64,000 nt of DNA from the NCBI GenBank assembly GCA_037576195.1, contig CM075104.1, positions 2,238,775-2,302,774 of the forward strand. The letters run 5' to 3'. The stretch comes from Phytoseiulus persimilis. Its lineage: Eukaryota; Arthropoda; Arachnida; Mesostigmata; Phytoseiidae. Position 1 is the first letter of the stretch. Every line of letters starts with the position of its first letter. The notes beneath the pieces were generated by a model. It made no database searches. It saw nothing but the letters and a program-made list of their open reading frames with translations, and was not told where the DNA came from. The translations under genes and the position numbers were made by a program. Shown one piece after another: positions 21,447 to 34,668 of the stretch.

Positions 21447-24400
21447 TCCCTTCAGTGAAGTGCTTTACCGACAACACTCTGAGCGCTCTCGATATTTGTT
21501 TCTGGAAGCGAGCCTCCGAGGTTGTTCGATACTCCCAGGAATCTCCTTCGAGGAACGCGCCGGGGCTGGTATCACGCGCTCTCCTCGGAGACGGAGCCAT
21601 TCTGTGGAGTCGAAAGAGCGCAAGAGATGTTCCGAGGTAGCACGTCGGAACGAAACTTCTGACGCGAGGAGAACTCCCATAATTTGTCGCAATATACGGC
21701 CGCTGTCTGCTCTCGGTAGGCGAGGATGATCTCGGAGACTTTGTCCTGCAGAACTCAAGTTCGAATCAATAACAGACTCTTCGTGAAGTCAAAGTTATTC
21801 CAGGGTCGAACAGGTTAAGCGCAAAAGGAGAGAGCTGAGCCAGTTCAGTCGGGCTTTGTAACTCCGTGTCTCAATCGAGCATGAGTCTCGTCAGAATCGT
21901 TTGAACTGTCCGCGCAAAAATGACGAGCAATTGGTGCTCAACGCAGAGGGCTGAACCAAAGATTCGGATGCAGGTGGAGAGCACGTTGGCCTCTTCGTTT
22001 ATCTCGGTCGTTCCCAAGAGCTCTGCTCCTGAATCGCTCCCGCTCGAGGGCGAAATTTGAAATGAGCCGCCCGCGAGAGCCTCGAGCGAAGCTTGAGGCT
22101 TCCGCGAGGATCTGTCGCTGACAATCTCGGCGTTGCAAAACTTCAGTATAGGCTCGATTTTCGCAAGCCTACAAAAGAGGAGCAGAGCTCGAAACATGAA
22201 CCCCGCATGTCCCACCCTTAACGGAGACGTAGCGCCGCCTGAACGGCGCACACCTCCGGGCTCTGTGGGGAACGATTCTGATCTCGACTGTTTCAGGCTC
22301 TTTTGCGCTCTCGGTTCCGCGGACCCAACGCGCTAGGTGTTTGTTTGTGGAATCAACCGGTTCACTGGGACAATTGGGCGTGTGCGTGCCCAATTGGCAG
22401 ACTCCCGCGAACTTGCACAATGGCACGTGCAACTCAAATCCGCCTTCTTCCCCGCTCGCTCGCCATGGCGCTCCTCTCTTCTACCCCGGCCCTGCTGCGG
22501 AGTGTTTAGACTCGGCTTCGTTAGCGAAGCGACGGAGGCGAGGCACTTGTCAACCGCGCAGGCTGCCGGTCCATCCTCCCGGCTGGTAACTCGGGACGGG
22601 AGCACTCAGCTGGAAGCATGACCTCAGGCGGGCGGTTGTGCAATGGAGGAAACTTAACGCTCTCTCCTTAGTTCGACAAACTAGGGGACGTTCGCTTCAA
22701 CGACCGCGCGGCGCTGCTCTCGACACCGCCTCGATGACGTGCAAGATACGCGGATGAAAACGTCCTCTCAGCCCTCTTCATCCCTATTCCACTGCTGGTC
22801 ATAGCCCCGACACGTTGTCGCAACCTCAAAATCTCACGAGGTCTGGGGAAAAACCCGCCCGTCGGTCTATTCAGCGGACGTCGATGACACCGATCTTCGT
22901 TTCATGTTGCGTCACGAGTCATTTTTGGTTGAAGTTATCTCTGAGGCGGAGATTCGGTTGCTGTTATTCACTCTCATTTACGAGCGGAGCAGATTCATGC
23001 TCGGGTGAGTGTTAGCTCGGTATTCGTTCCTATCGGGGCTACACGCGAAGGAAATAAAGCCAGGCCACCGCTCGCAGAGATATTCCAGAGCACGTTCCAC
23101 TCCCCATTCAGCATCGTCGGCGATCGAACCGGGAAAAGAAAACCCCTCGGGAAGGATCGGCTCGCGGAGCCAGCCTCGGTATGATATAACTCTCAGATGA
23201 CAGGACTACAGAGGGACTAGCAAACGGGATCGACAGACGCTGCTGTGCAGTTTCCCATCGAAGCGATCAGCGGTTCACAGCAATCGCCCCGGAACGATTT
23301 TGTCCGCTCGTCCGTAGGAGAGGGTATTCGGCTCATTATCGCCTTTTCCAATCGGAGTTCCACACTAGTTGAGGCGAACTGAAGTTTTTCAAAAGATGAA
23401 CCACGCGCGCAAATGAGAGAGGCCACCTTCAAAACAGAGGACGTTTGTGCCTTTCGTCGAAGGTTTCCGCGGCGAAGTTTGTGGAGCTCCTCGAAAACTG
23501 TCGGAGGACGAGGAAAAGTTCCGAGAGATTTCCGATAGAGACGAGAAGCCCGCCAGGAGCGGAATTTCCTCTGGGAGCTTCTCGAGAGCGAGCACAACCC
23601 GTCGGGAGGCGGGTGAGCCGCGGCGCACCAGACAAGCGAGCATGCTAGCTGACAGGCATTCGTCGAGAAGTAAAAGAAGACGAACCGACGAGGTCGAACT
23701 TTCTTTGAAAATATCCCTTCTCGTCCGTTCATGAATAATTCGCGCGCCTCTTTCAATTGGCCGCACGCAACTCAATTCAGAGTTGGTTGGGCTCTTGCGC
23801 CCCAGGACACAAGGGATCGTGACCGGCGGCAGGACGGGCGAGCAGTCTCCGAGAGGGCTGGCCATTCGGAACCAGCTCGAATCCCGAGAGGACAGTTGCA
23901 TTCCGAACTTTGACGACCGCGCTCCCTCTCTCCCTCCGACCGAATCCAATGAATCGGGAATATCAGACGTTCTAACAATCGGATTGCCTGCCTGAATATC
24001 TCCCGAAGGACGACATGAGACGACGGATTGAGGCGGGAAAATCCTTTCGTGTCAACTTCGAGAAAACTCAGGTCCCATGGCCTCGTACACTTGCGGTGAA
24101 TATAAGGCCGCACGAAGGCTCGGCGACAGAACCCACATCAAATAGCGAGTTACTAACCCTCCTGAGTCCGCCCGTTTGCTTCCCACCGTTTACGTGGACA
24201 AGCGCTTCGACGTTCTTGGAAAGGCGATGCTTGTAGAGTATGGCTGAGCTTCTCGACAAAGACTTCGCTGACTGGCTGGTCGTTGTTTTTTCGAATCTGT
24301 CGGGACCTTCCGCACGGATCGTGAGCTCACCAATGACAATGAGAACGGCGACACCGAGAGGACGCAGAAGAAACCCCCGAGGAGCACTTGAGTGGCCTAT

Positions 24401-24763
24401 TTGGAGCGAGCAACGAATGAACGCGCGGCCGAGTGTTATCTTAGTCGGGAGGGCAAGCGAGTGAGCGGGCTGACATACGGGCGGGGAAGACGAGAACGAG
24501 ATAAAGCCAATTTGTCGTTCTGCAGTAGCAACTCCTCCTTCTTGGTTCCTCCCGGCCCCGTTCAGCTCCCTGCACCTTCATCTTCTTTCTTTGGTCCGTT
24601 TTGTTCTTCTCATTCTTGGAGATGATTGCCTCGTCTTCGACGCGTTCTTCTTGCTTGTTCGGCAGCTCTCGGGCACTCGCCCCTCTCCACCCGCTTGATT
24701 TCCTCACCACGACGTAGTCACTCGATTGGACCCGAGGGAGGCGGATACATCGAGATGGGTTAC

Positions 24764-24791
24764 AGGATGGATGGATGGATGAATGGATGAA
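24764..24791. repeat. GGAT/GAAT tetranucleotide microsatellite
   Basis: About seven units of GGAT with one GAAT interruption. Confidence 0.9.
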
Positions 24792-27700
24792 TTATTATGG
24801 ACTCGCCACAACGACACCTCTTTTGCTCTGTGTCATATGACGCTACAACTCAACTCCTTACGGAGTTCCCTGACCTGCGGAGAGGTGGTTGGAGTGTAAG
24901 TCATAGATGATGTCCTCCCGGACTGGGGAATCAGGAAAGTAGTTCGAGCTGTTTTTTTTTTATTATTTGACAGGATAGCATTGATTCTCAAATGTTCTGC
25001 CTGATAATGCTGGGAGAACTTCCCATCAATGGAAACGTAAAGTATGTGAGGGAGGACGGGTGAATTCGGCGCAATGTGAGAGCTTCCACTACATAGACCC
25101 TTTACTGTGTCAAGGCTCCTGCTTTCTGGACTCCTTATTATACCTCCATCATCCAGAACGGTGTTACTCAATCTTGCCTTGCTCACCGAACCCCAGCCGA
25201 CTCGCTCTCGGCCTCCCGGGGAGCCCGATGAGAAACACCGATCTAGGCCACGGAAAGATGCGCTCGTTGTTGAGAGCCATTGGAAAACGATCTTCAGTTC
25301 CCGTAATCGCGAACGATAGATCACCCCACTCAAGGAAAGTGAGCCGCGAACGGAAACCGCGATCGCTCGAACATTCCTGTATGATCCTCTGGAGGCGCTT
25401 TTACGGCTCCAAATGAACGTGCTTGAAGGCTATTTCCTACAGCCAGAGATGGACCCCGACTCGAGGCGGAGTACCGGGACGCGGGAACAACGCCAAAAGA
25501 GGGAATACCGTCGAGAGCTCAACTCTGTACCGCAGCTTCTCGTCATCCTGGCGTGAGCAGTGGACGAGATTCTTGACGAGTGAATCGGATGTTTTTTTTT
25601 GAGGGAAGCGCGAGGAGAAGATCCGGGCGAATCCGTGCGATAATCTCGGGAGCCAAGAAGAGTAGACACCGTAGGTGAGGATGGAATACATTAAACGAGG
25701 CGGTGTCGGTCTCGGACGAGCAGTCGACGCTATGTGAATTCGAGCTGGTCACCGATAAGAAGCGCTGCGATAGGCACGTAGGCTCGAAAGCCTCTGTGTG
25801 CTCACGGAACGCTGCAATATGGCTGAGCGAAGAATTCAGGGCTCCGGTGGCGGGTTGTCAGATAGAGCCAGCGAACAAGAGAAAGAGAACTCAGTTGGAG
25901 CCGTTCGGGGACGTCTCCGAGTTCGGCTCACTTTCTCCTGAGTCCTCTCATCGGACTGTGTTCATGCGCACACGGCTCCATCCGTGCTCAGAACGATACT
26001 CCGGCAACGGTCGGATTCGAATTCCGAAAAGCCCGTTTTGAAAAAGTTCTCATCAAGATAATCATATTGAGAAGAGTCGAATTCCTATCCGTATCTTCTA
26101 TATCTGGAGGGGTTCCCTCTACGGTCAGGGACTTGCGCTATTTGGGACTCTCATCGCACACAGGGCGTTTTAGTTGGACTTCATGACTACTCACGTTGGC
26201 ATGCGCTGGTGGACCTGAATCCATGCTCCCCCGACCTGAAATCAAAACAGAAGAACTGAGCTCGGTTTGACGAAACTGAGACCGACTTGCGCAAGACGGC
26301 CAACCGAGGGCCCGCCGCAACCGTGTGTCTAAGCTCTGCCCCGCAGAGGGACCAGAACCTTGAGATAGCCGGCGCTCTCTACGTGACCCGACGACCAAAT
26401 TTTTAATAACGTCCCGCCCTCGTTCTATGTCACTGATTTTTCCTTCGTCTTTCTTCCTCAGCGAGTCGTCTCTGCTCAAGCGTTCCCTCGAAGTTTGACA
26501 ACTCGAACGGGATTCGACTCTAACCACTCCGTCGGGTCACGGCTGACATTCAACATCGACCCTCACTCGGGCGATGATTCCGGACTCCAAACGAGACTTT
26601 TCGTTATCCACATAAAAGCAAGCCCCGTGTTCCCGCGCTTGATTCTCCGGGTGGCGTCGAAGAGACTGTCCGGTAGCAGAGAACGAATCGCGTCTCCGTC
26701 GGCTGAGGTTTGGACCAGTAGTGGCGAATCTGAGTTCTCGCTCTCTCAGCGCCGCACTGCTTTCCCCTCCTGTCTCTATGAAGCTACTTAATGTCAGGAT
26801 TGCGTGACACAAGAACACTCGACGTCGTGCGTGTTCCCGCTCTCTTCTTAGAGCTTACAACTCAGGGTAAGCGATTGTGCCAGGGAACTCTTTCGAGCGG
26901 AAGGAAATTGCCAGGTCTGGTGAAATTGTCCGCAAAACAGGTGCAGGTGGAGAACGGAATGCGATTCGAGGACGATTCTCTCTTCGAATGGATGTTTCCT
27001 CCTGTTTTCGCTCTCATCTCGAGCAGAGATCCTCTGAAGGCGTTCCCCAACTTCGATGGGAAAAAACTGATCCAGAGTTGGTAACGGTCGCCATCATCGA
27101 ACACAGCATTGTCATCATACTCGATCTCCAGGTGGTGTTTGCCCACGGAAGAGCCAATCGACCCGGGGCTCTGTGAATGTCGGTTTCTACGGGCCATGAA
27201 CAGTATCCAAGGCTTCGTCATCGTTAGCATGGGAGAGAATCTTTGTGACGTGGAGAACCAGACTCATGGATGTCGCGGATGCATCGGGAAGGTCCCACTT
27301 GACTGTGACGTCATCCGATGGGTATGCGAACGAGCGGTGCATTTTCGCAGACGGTGCCGCCCTGTCCTAATATGTATGCATCGATCGGAATGAGGTCTCT
27401 CAACTAGACTAGACCGAGCGGCGCTTCCCTCAAATCGGAGGCTTCACACAACTAACCCGTGACTATTTATCCATCTCTATGCGTCCCGATGAACTTCACG
27501 GTCACATAGAGAAGCAGATGAAGCGCTTCGAGCCGCGAGTCCCCGTCGATCAAAGTAATTTTTTTCGCGTATGAGCAGTAGAACACGAAGAAAATAAGGA
27601 AAGAAATTCTGTAGCGAGGGAATCCCGAATCGTCGGAGTGAGCGGGGACGAGCGGCAGTTTGCTCCACTGTGAGTGTGTGTGTGCGCGCGTCTGTTGGTG

Positions 27701-28645
27701 GGAAGCTTTGCTGATGTGCGAGAGCACCGCCACCTGCACCCTTCGTAATTTGCATCGCCATGAATTTCAACAAGGTTCCGACGGGTTTCGTTCTTTGCTC
27801 CGAGTGTTCCCCGATCGCTGAGGGAATAATGGCCGTGGACTACCAGTGCTGCTGGGAAACGAATTCGTTTGAGTCGAATCGCCGTTCCGCTCCGTGAAAT
27901 GGTTGAAAGTGTCGGATTGGAAATTTTCGGCTGTGAGCAGACCACTGAGGACACACGGAACGGAGAGAGGGGCGCGGTCGGAAGGGGAGGGTTACGACCC
28001 AGAGTCAGAAGGATCCACTCAGGATGTGTGGCTGCGCTCGTCTAAATTCGGGGCAAATAAGAGCAGCGAGGGGAGAACTCAGCAAGCGATGAGGCAGAAG
28101 ACAGGCGATTTCAAACCACAGGGCTGCGGCTAAAAGCTGTTATTCGTGAGAGAAAAGATGTACATAAAGTGGTGGGATGTGCTGAATCGGATCTCTGTGC
28201 AGTACACGACTATAATGGAACCCAGGTGTTCCTGGAGCAACAATGGCGCTGACAGAAAAAGAATATGTGCTCCCACTTTTGTCACGCTTGTTTACTTAGG
28301 ACATGATTGTTGATACGCGCCATGGTTGCTGCCATTGTTCCTGTCGATAGTGAGTTTGGAGCTGTTGACGTCGAGCTTGCTCTGGCAGTCAGTTTCGGTA
28401 GTGGTGAGCTGCCATTATGATCAGTGAGTTTACAACTCGTTCGATCCGGCTGAGACCGTGGTTCGTGCTGCAGATGACGGAATCGACGGGAAAACACCGA
28501 ACTCGGAGTCGCTATGCTTCTGATTAGATACAGCTGCGGATAGAGGGTCGCGTGGATGTTCGTTACGAGTGCTAGGGCACAACGAGAAAGCTATCGATCC
28601 ATCCATCTCTCGAAACAAACCTCAGTGCCGACCGACAGACCGACG

Positions 28646-28665
28646 ATTCGATCGATCGATCGATC
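28646..28665. repeat. GATC tetranucleotide microsatellite
   Basis: Nearly five uninterrupted GATC units. The repeat is self-complementary. Confidence 0.9.
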
Positions 28666-31600
28666 CAGGCTCCTCGCTCCGCTCCTGTCTTCGATAGTGA
28701 TCCGTTCAGGACGGAGTCCGGAACCAAACGATTCAGCAGCTCTTTTATTTCTCGCCTGATGTTACGAAACGCTCCTTGTTGAATGCATGGCTCGGTGAGA
28801 CCCTGTGACCGATAGTCTCCTGAGGCAACGCCATGATAGTGGTAGTCTACAGTTCTGGAGTCAGAACCGTGGCCTGGCTCAGAACACAAGGTGGAAGATA
28901 TTCCTGTGATTCTCGTCCCTATCCTCGCTCGAGAATTCTCACAGACAAACCCACAGAGGGTATCAATGATAGCGACCTCGTAGAGGTCAACCACTTCGTC
29001 TCCCACCGCCGTGAGCGCTCGATCTCTCAGCTGTGGTTTAATCGTTCAATCGCAAGCGCTGTTGACAAACTCGAACACGGCCCATGGACCGCGGTCTGGA
29101 ACCGTTCCCGCACGAATCCGTTCGACTTGCGCTCATAGCGGAGCGGCGCCAAAGGATTCGAGAACGAAGCTCCGACAATCGATGTTCGCTCCGGCAATTA
29201 ATAGAGTTCCGACAGTTTGATCGCGTGGTTCATTTGTTGGAGGAAAGGCAAGCGACCCACACGATTCCGCTGTTTAAGGCTTTGCTCAGTCCCGGTTGTC
29301 AGTCGTTCTCTTTCCATCTATCTATCTGTCTATACTTCTATGTGTGGCAAAGTCCCGCCCCGGATGTTCGGATGGCTCCACCCTCGGCACTTATGCCCGT
29401 ACATCGCATTTCTCCGCCGTCCCTGCCTACACTGCGGGGAACGAGCCGCCACCGCTCGGCGTATTCCACGGCTACAAGGCAACTACAACTGAGTTCCCGT
29501 AACACCCGTCGTCCCGCTTGCGCGCTAGCTCCCCTTTCTCACAGTCATCCGACCCCTGATCGCCGCGCGGGTCCACGCCAGCAGCGTCAATAGTAGTTTC
29601 CTCCCAGGGGATTTCGGTCCCTTCTCCCGCCCCTCGGAATCTTCACTCCAAGAACTGCACGGTCCAAGAGCTTACGTGCACAGTGTACAGCCATCCAACG
29701 GTAACTCTTCTCTTCAGAGATAGAGGATGCGAGAAGAGAGAGCGAAGAAGATATCCAATCGTAGCTGTCTCAGCAAGTGCTCGCACGCCGGCGCAGCGGT
29801 TGATCTACCAGGGATTTCCAGTGGGCTCGCTGGATCGGTCGTCGGATTGACTGTGACTCGTTGACGTGAAGCTTCCGACTCGAGCAGCCAGCTCCACACT
29901 TCATTCAGTACAAGACAGTTCCCGGACACGATCATCGCGCACTGTCTGACGGAATGGACACGTGGAAAAAGAGCGACGGGTGCTTCCTCCTCCGCTTCCC
30001 GGCACTTAGGAAACATCCTGGCTGTATGAAGAAGGGAGGAGGGTCTGAGGACCGCATCCTTTATTTCGCCTCATTCCTCTGCTTGAGGCTTCTCATTTCT
30101 CGAGCTTGATCTCCTCTCCCGCTGCTTCAAAGATGCTGCTTTTAGGGAAGAAAGGAATCGCACTCAAAGCTTTCCTCGCTCCCGTGGTTCTCGATCTTCG
30201 TCGTCAGCGTTGCCGCGGCGTTCTTCCAATCTAGCGTTGTAGTAGTCAGGTGGAAACATTCTCACGATCCCTGCACTTGCGAAACGCTCCCTCTCTGTCA
30301 GTGATGTTGTTTGCCGCTGATGCTGCGGCTCACTCCTCTTGTTCCATTCCCCCCGCTCAGACTCGCTGTTGAGAGCCTGGGCGGCGGAGAACGAGAGAAA
30401 AGGAAGAGGTTGCTCTAATAACCTACATAACACCACTCATAACGCGGGTGCCCACATCATTGTCTTCCTTCCCGCGAGCCTGTCTGCGGGAGCTCAACGC
30501 GGGCTGCTTGCCGAATTGGAACCGATGAGCGCTGCAGAGCTCCGCATCAGTGTCTACAAAGGACGGGGGGCATCATAGCGCGGGTTTGTTTTCAGGGCGA
30601 CATAGCCCGTAGCAAGACGGACCGATCGAAATCTTGAGTTTAACTCGGAACACAAGCGGATTCTGTTCCCTCGGCGCTCGCAGGCACCGGGAGCGGCGTT
30701 CACGGACGGGGGTCCAGTCTTGTTCGACCCGATTCCTCAGAATGATTTATTGCATGCATTTCAATAACCAATCGACCCGCGATAATGGTGGCGCGGACCT
30801 TTCACCTGTTATGTTTGTTTGGCGAAACGAAGTCTACAACCGGAGTTATGCAATATGGAAGCAGCTAGCAGGTGTAGGAACCTGAAGTATTCGATGCCGC
30901 TCGTGCACAGTGTTAGAAGCGCATCAGAGTGACTATCTCCCCAAAGACCCGAGCTCCAATGGATGGACGCACGAGTTCTTGAGCTACATGCTGTGTTATT
31001 GTTCAAAAAATTAAGAATTGATGAGGTTTCCTCGAGTCGACAAGAGCGGCGAGAGTCTTCGATTGGTGCATCGAGTGAACTTCGTCAACCCTAAATAACA
31101 CTTGGTGAACGAATGGCCCGAAGGGGGGTTCCCGAAGCACTTTCACCGTTGGAATTTCCGCGCGCCTCCAAGTAGCCCGTGGCTCGGGTCGCCGCTCCGC
31201 CCTCGCCGAGAGCGCGTCCCGCCGCGCGTCTGAATCCAGAAAACGGTGGTCACTCCAGAGTTGCCTGACTGGTAGCATCTCGGGGTTCTTCTCAATCTTC
31301 CGATCCGGTGTCCGTCTTCCCCGTAAAGCTGTCTCACGAAGGATGGTGGTACGTCCACCGGTTTCCACTCTCCGCCCGGGATTGTAGCCGGTATCGACAG
31401 AGCATGCTCAACCCTGGCATGGTAGAGTCATGGCAATGTACCTCAACTGCGGGCATGGTATCACGTGGTATCGAAAACTTCATGCGGAAAGGAGAATACA
31501 CGGCCAGTTTTTTTCTTCTCTGGGAGAATTCTCTTGAAGGACTCGCTTTCGTAACCTGTGCTCTCTCGAGCTTCTGCCGGGCCTTCATCCGGGGGTTCAC

Positions 31601-34519
31601 CCGGCCACTTGGTCACGTAGCTCGTTACAGTCTACTCGAAGCACCACCTCAAGCAACGAAGAGCGCCGCTCGAGTTCATGGCACACAAACCCCCGCCAGC
31701 AGTTCGTCTCCGTCGACTCGCTCCCCTTTTGAGAACGGTAACTACAGCTCTGCTGGGTGTATTGAGACCTCGTGACGGCATTATCGAAATCAATTTAATA
31801 ACGATCACTTTTAGTCGACGTTCGGTGACTCCCATGTTTATTTCATCATCGTATTTTCGTTCAGCTTCCTTCGTCACTTCAGTATTTTTCTCTGCTTCCA
31901 GCGTTGATGCCACAGTCGGTGTTGAAACCGCTGCCATCGACTTTATCACTCTCAACGTGAAACGCTCGAAACTCAGATTTCAAGATTTTTTCCTCGCTCT
32001 GCGGTGATTCTGCAGTTCATCTTCAGCCATCGACATCGTCTCTGATTTCTTGAATTTTCTGAGTCAAGTTCCTCCCGTCCTTTGCACGAAAGTTCCGCAA
32101 CATTCGCTGAAGGATCTCGTGTTTCCAGAGACTCAGGACCCACGGAGATGTTTGCTGCCTCCACTTCAGAATAACGCGGGTGTGGTCAGGGTCGATAACA
32201 GCCGATGCCTTCTCTCAAATCTACCTAGATATATCGTAAAGCACCAAACATCGCTCTTCCTACACAGTATCATGGAGTAGTATTGGTAGTTCAAGTAGTG
32301 AGAAGGGGGTGGTATCAGTGATGGGCAGTTGTCGCTCGCTCATGAAGACCTGGTAAACTTGTAATCTGAGCTGATGTTCGACACGGAATAGGGGGATTGG
32401 GGCGGCGCAAAGAACGCATTCACTCAATCAGTCGGATCCATACACGCGAACGGAATTTATAGCTGGCAAACGTACAGGCAGACTATGGACAAACGATCGG
32501 GCAGAAAGACACACTGAAAGCTTTGCTAAGAGATGACCAATGGAGTTGCTGTCAGAAAGCTCTTCACGGAACCTCTCCGAGAGAATTGCCTGTCCAGCGA
32601 TCAGAGGAACGGGGATACCCCGCGCTGCCCGAGAGACCATTCATCGATGCAGAAGCGAGACGGCCCTGGGCTTTGCTCATTTCGTCATTGCGGATAATTG
32701 ATTCTCTAAATTTTTTCGACATCACGATTCTGTCATTGTTTCGAGCATCCTGGCTCCACGTCGGAAACGAGCCGCATGCGGGCTGCCTCTCAGCGTTCAA
32801 AACAGAATCCGACTCCGCTGTCCTGTAAAATCCTCTCTCGCTCGCTCGATCATTGACCTGTTAATTGATCCAAGGCTCCAATGAGGTCTTCTCTCATCCC
32901 ATCTCAAAGCCGTTGTCTTTATCTAACTTTCCGTCATGTGGCGCTACCTAAAATCACACCCTGATTCAGTACAAAATTGGCGTCAGATAACTATGATCAC
33001 TCCTCGATCGAACGACGCGGGTAAACTGAAGCGCAAGCAGAGATCAGCAATCGTAAAGTTGCATCCTCGCTGGCTTACTTCGACACAGATGAACTCGAAT
33101 ATCGAGCGCTCTCACGGTGATCAATACTCAATCAGATATTCAACTCGGTATGCAGGTTCTCAGCCAGATCGAAGACTCGGTGATAAAACAGTACAACCGG
33201 TCCATTTTTCTACATTCGCGGCAAAACTCAAAAACGCCCCGCTACATGGTCGTAACTGTTGGCAGTCTAGCTCTGAGTTTCGGTAGGAGGAGCGGTAGAG
33301 GTAGAACGTGCTCTGAGGTTCGGAAGGGGACGTTCGCGCGACTCAAGTGACGCGCTTCGCCTAAGGGTGTAGTATGTGTATGCGGCGAAATATGAAGTAG
33401 AATCAGTCCAACACATTTCCTTCATGGTAAGATAACCCGCTGGGAGAGGAAGAGTAGTCTCGGTCTGATTCAGAGCCCAACACTCCAAAAAATCCGGAGA
33501 GCCCGCAAGTTCAGAATCCTTGGAGGTCATCACCTGACTGCACGAATGAGAGTGATGATTTCGTTCTGTTCGATGGAACGGGGGCGCAGAAGGGGTCTCT
33601 ACGGCTAGTGGAGGAAGACTCATAAGAAAATTGCTAGCTTGTGTGTTGAATAGAGTGATTCAGTGACTCGTCTGGTTTAAAGGTAACGATGAACGATTTC
33701 ACGAATGATTCTGCCTCGATTGATGGTTATACGATCGTCGTAATATACTCATTAACAATAACACCCGTTAAGGCCACAGGATCAACAATAAGATGATTGA
33801 AAAACCTAAGATTCGATGCTAAGAATCACTCCGTTACCATTTCTCCGACATTCGCCGTTTGAGTAAATTCGGAGAATATCGGCCGTCAGAGTGATTGACT
33901 GATATGGGGACAGCCAGACCAATCACGAGGTGGAAACCGCGGGAGATTTCTCGGTAGAAGGGAATGATAGGAAAATGAGAGGGGGGGGGTTGACTCGTAA
34001 AATTTCGCAGATGTATTGATTGTCTCTGCAATTCTTGGGACACATAGTGCGCCTTTTATACTGTGTCGTCAGCTCCTTCTATATGAACTCGGTACAATCA
34101 CTATCATCATTTACGTTTTTGTTTCAACTTGTCTGTCTGTTTCTTTGTGGTTTTAAGCCGGTCGTGCTTCGATGAGAGAGCTTCTGCTCAGAGATTGGAC
34201 TGCCTTTTCCGTTGCATCATTGGAAGAGGAAAGGTTCAGGTGTATAAACACAAGTGCGTCGTGGTCACAACAAGCGTCATGATCCGTCCGCATCCTGTTC
34301 ACAAAAGTGCCCAACCAGTTTTCGTCGATGTTGAGCACAATTGCCACAGCCGGGAACGCTCGAACAAGAGCGTCCTCGTTCTAGTCAACATCCCGCTCCC
34401 AGCAATCCTTTCCTAGATTGAAATGTAGCGGAAGAACTTCCGAGCTGTGTGAGGCCTCCCCTCTGTCCCATGCCCTTCTAATCTTCGTCTGTTCATCGTA
34501 TTAGACCTGTTTTGTTTCT

Positions 34520-34525
34520 TTTAAT
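34520..34525 (-). promoter_or_regulatory. Possible polyadenylation signal of VAChT
   Basis: ATTAAA on the minus strand about 145 bp after the VAChT stop codon, followed by a T- and GT-containing stretch. It is a common variant hexamer, and position is the only support. Confidence 0.3.
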
Positions 34526-34668
34526 TGTAGCAGTATATGAAAGTCAATGCTCGTTCACGTATCATAGCTGTAGCTTTCAGTCGTAGAATCCAGCTGTCTT
34601 ATGGTTGACATCTCGCCGAAGAGCCTGAACCGATCCGAGGTCAGATGGAGATCGGATTCGTGGGCCAT

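Larger units (their letters stand above)
15740..34668. other. Large intron or regulatory DNA between VAChT and ChAT
   Basis: About 19 kb without a recognisable protein domain, RNA gene or transposon. The many open frames here overlap each other on both strands and lack family motifs. By comparison with other animals this should be mostly the first ChAT intron with cholinergic enhancers. Short simple repeats occur: 13 C's at 21434-21446, GGAT at 24764-24791, GATC at 28646-28665 and CCG triplets near 20270. Confidence 0.5.
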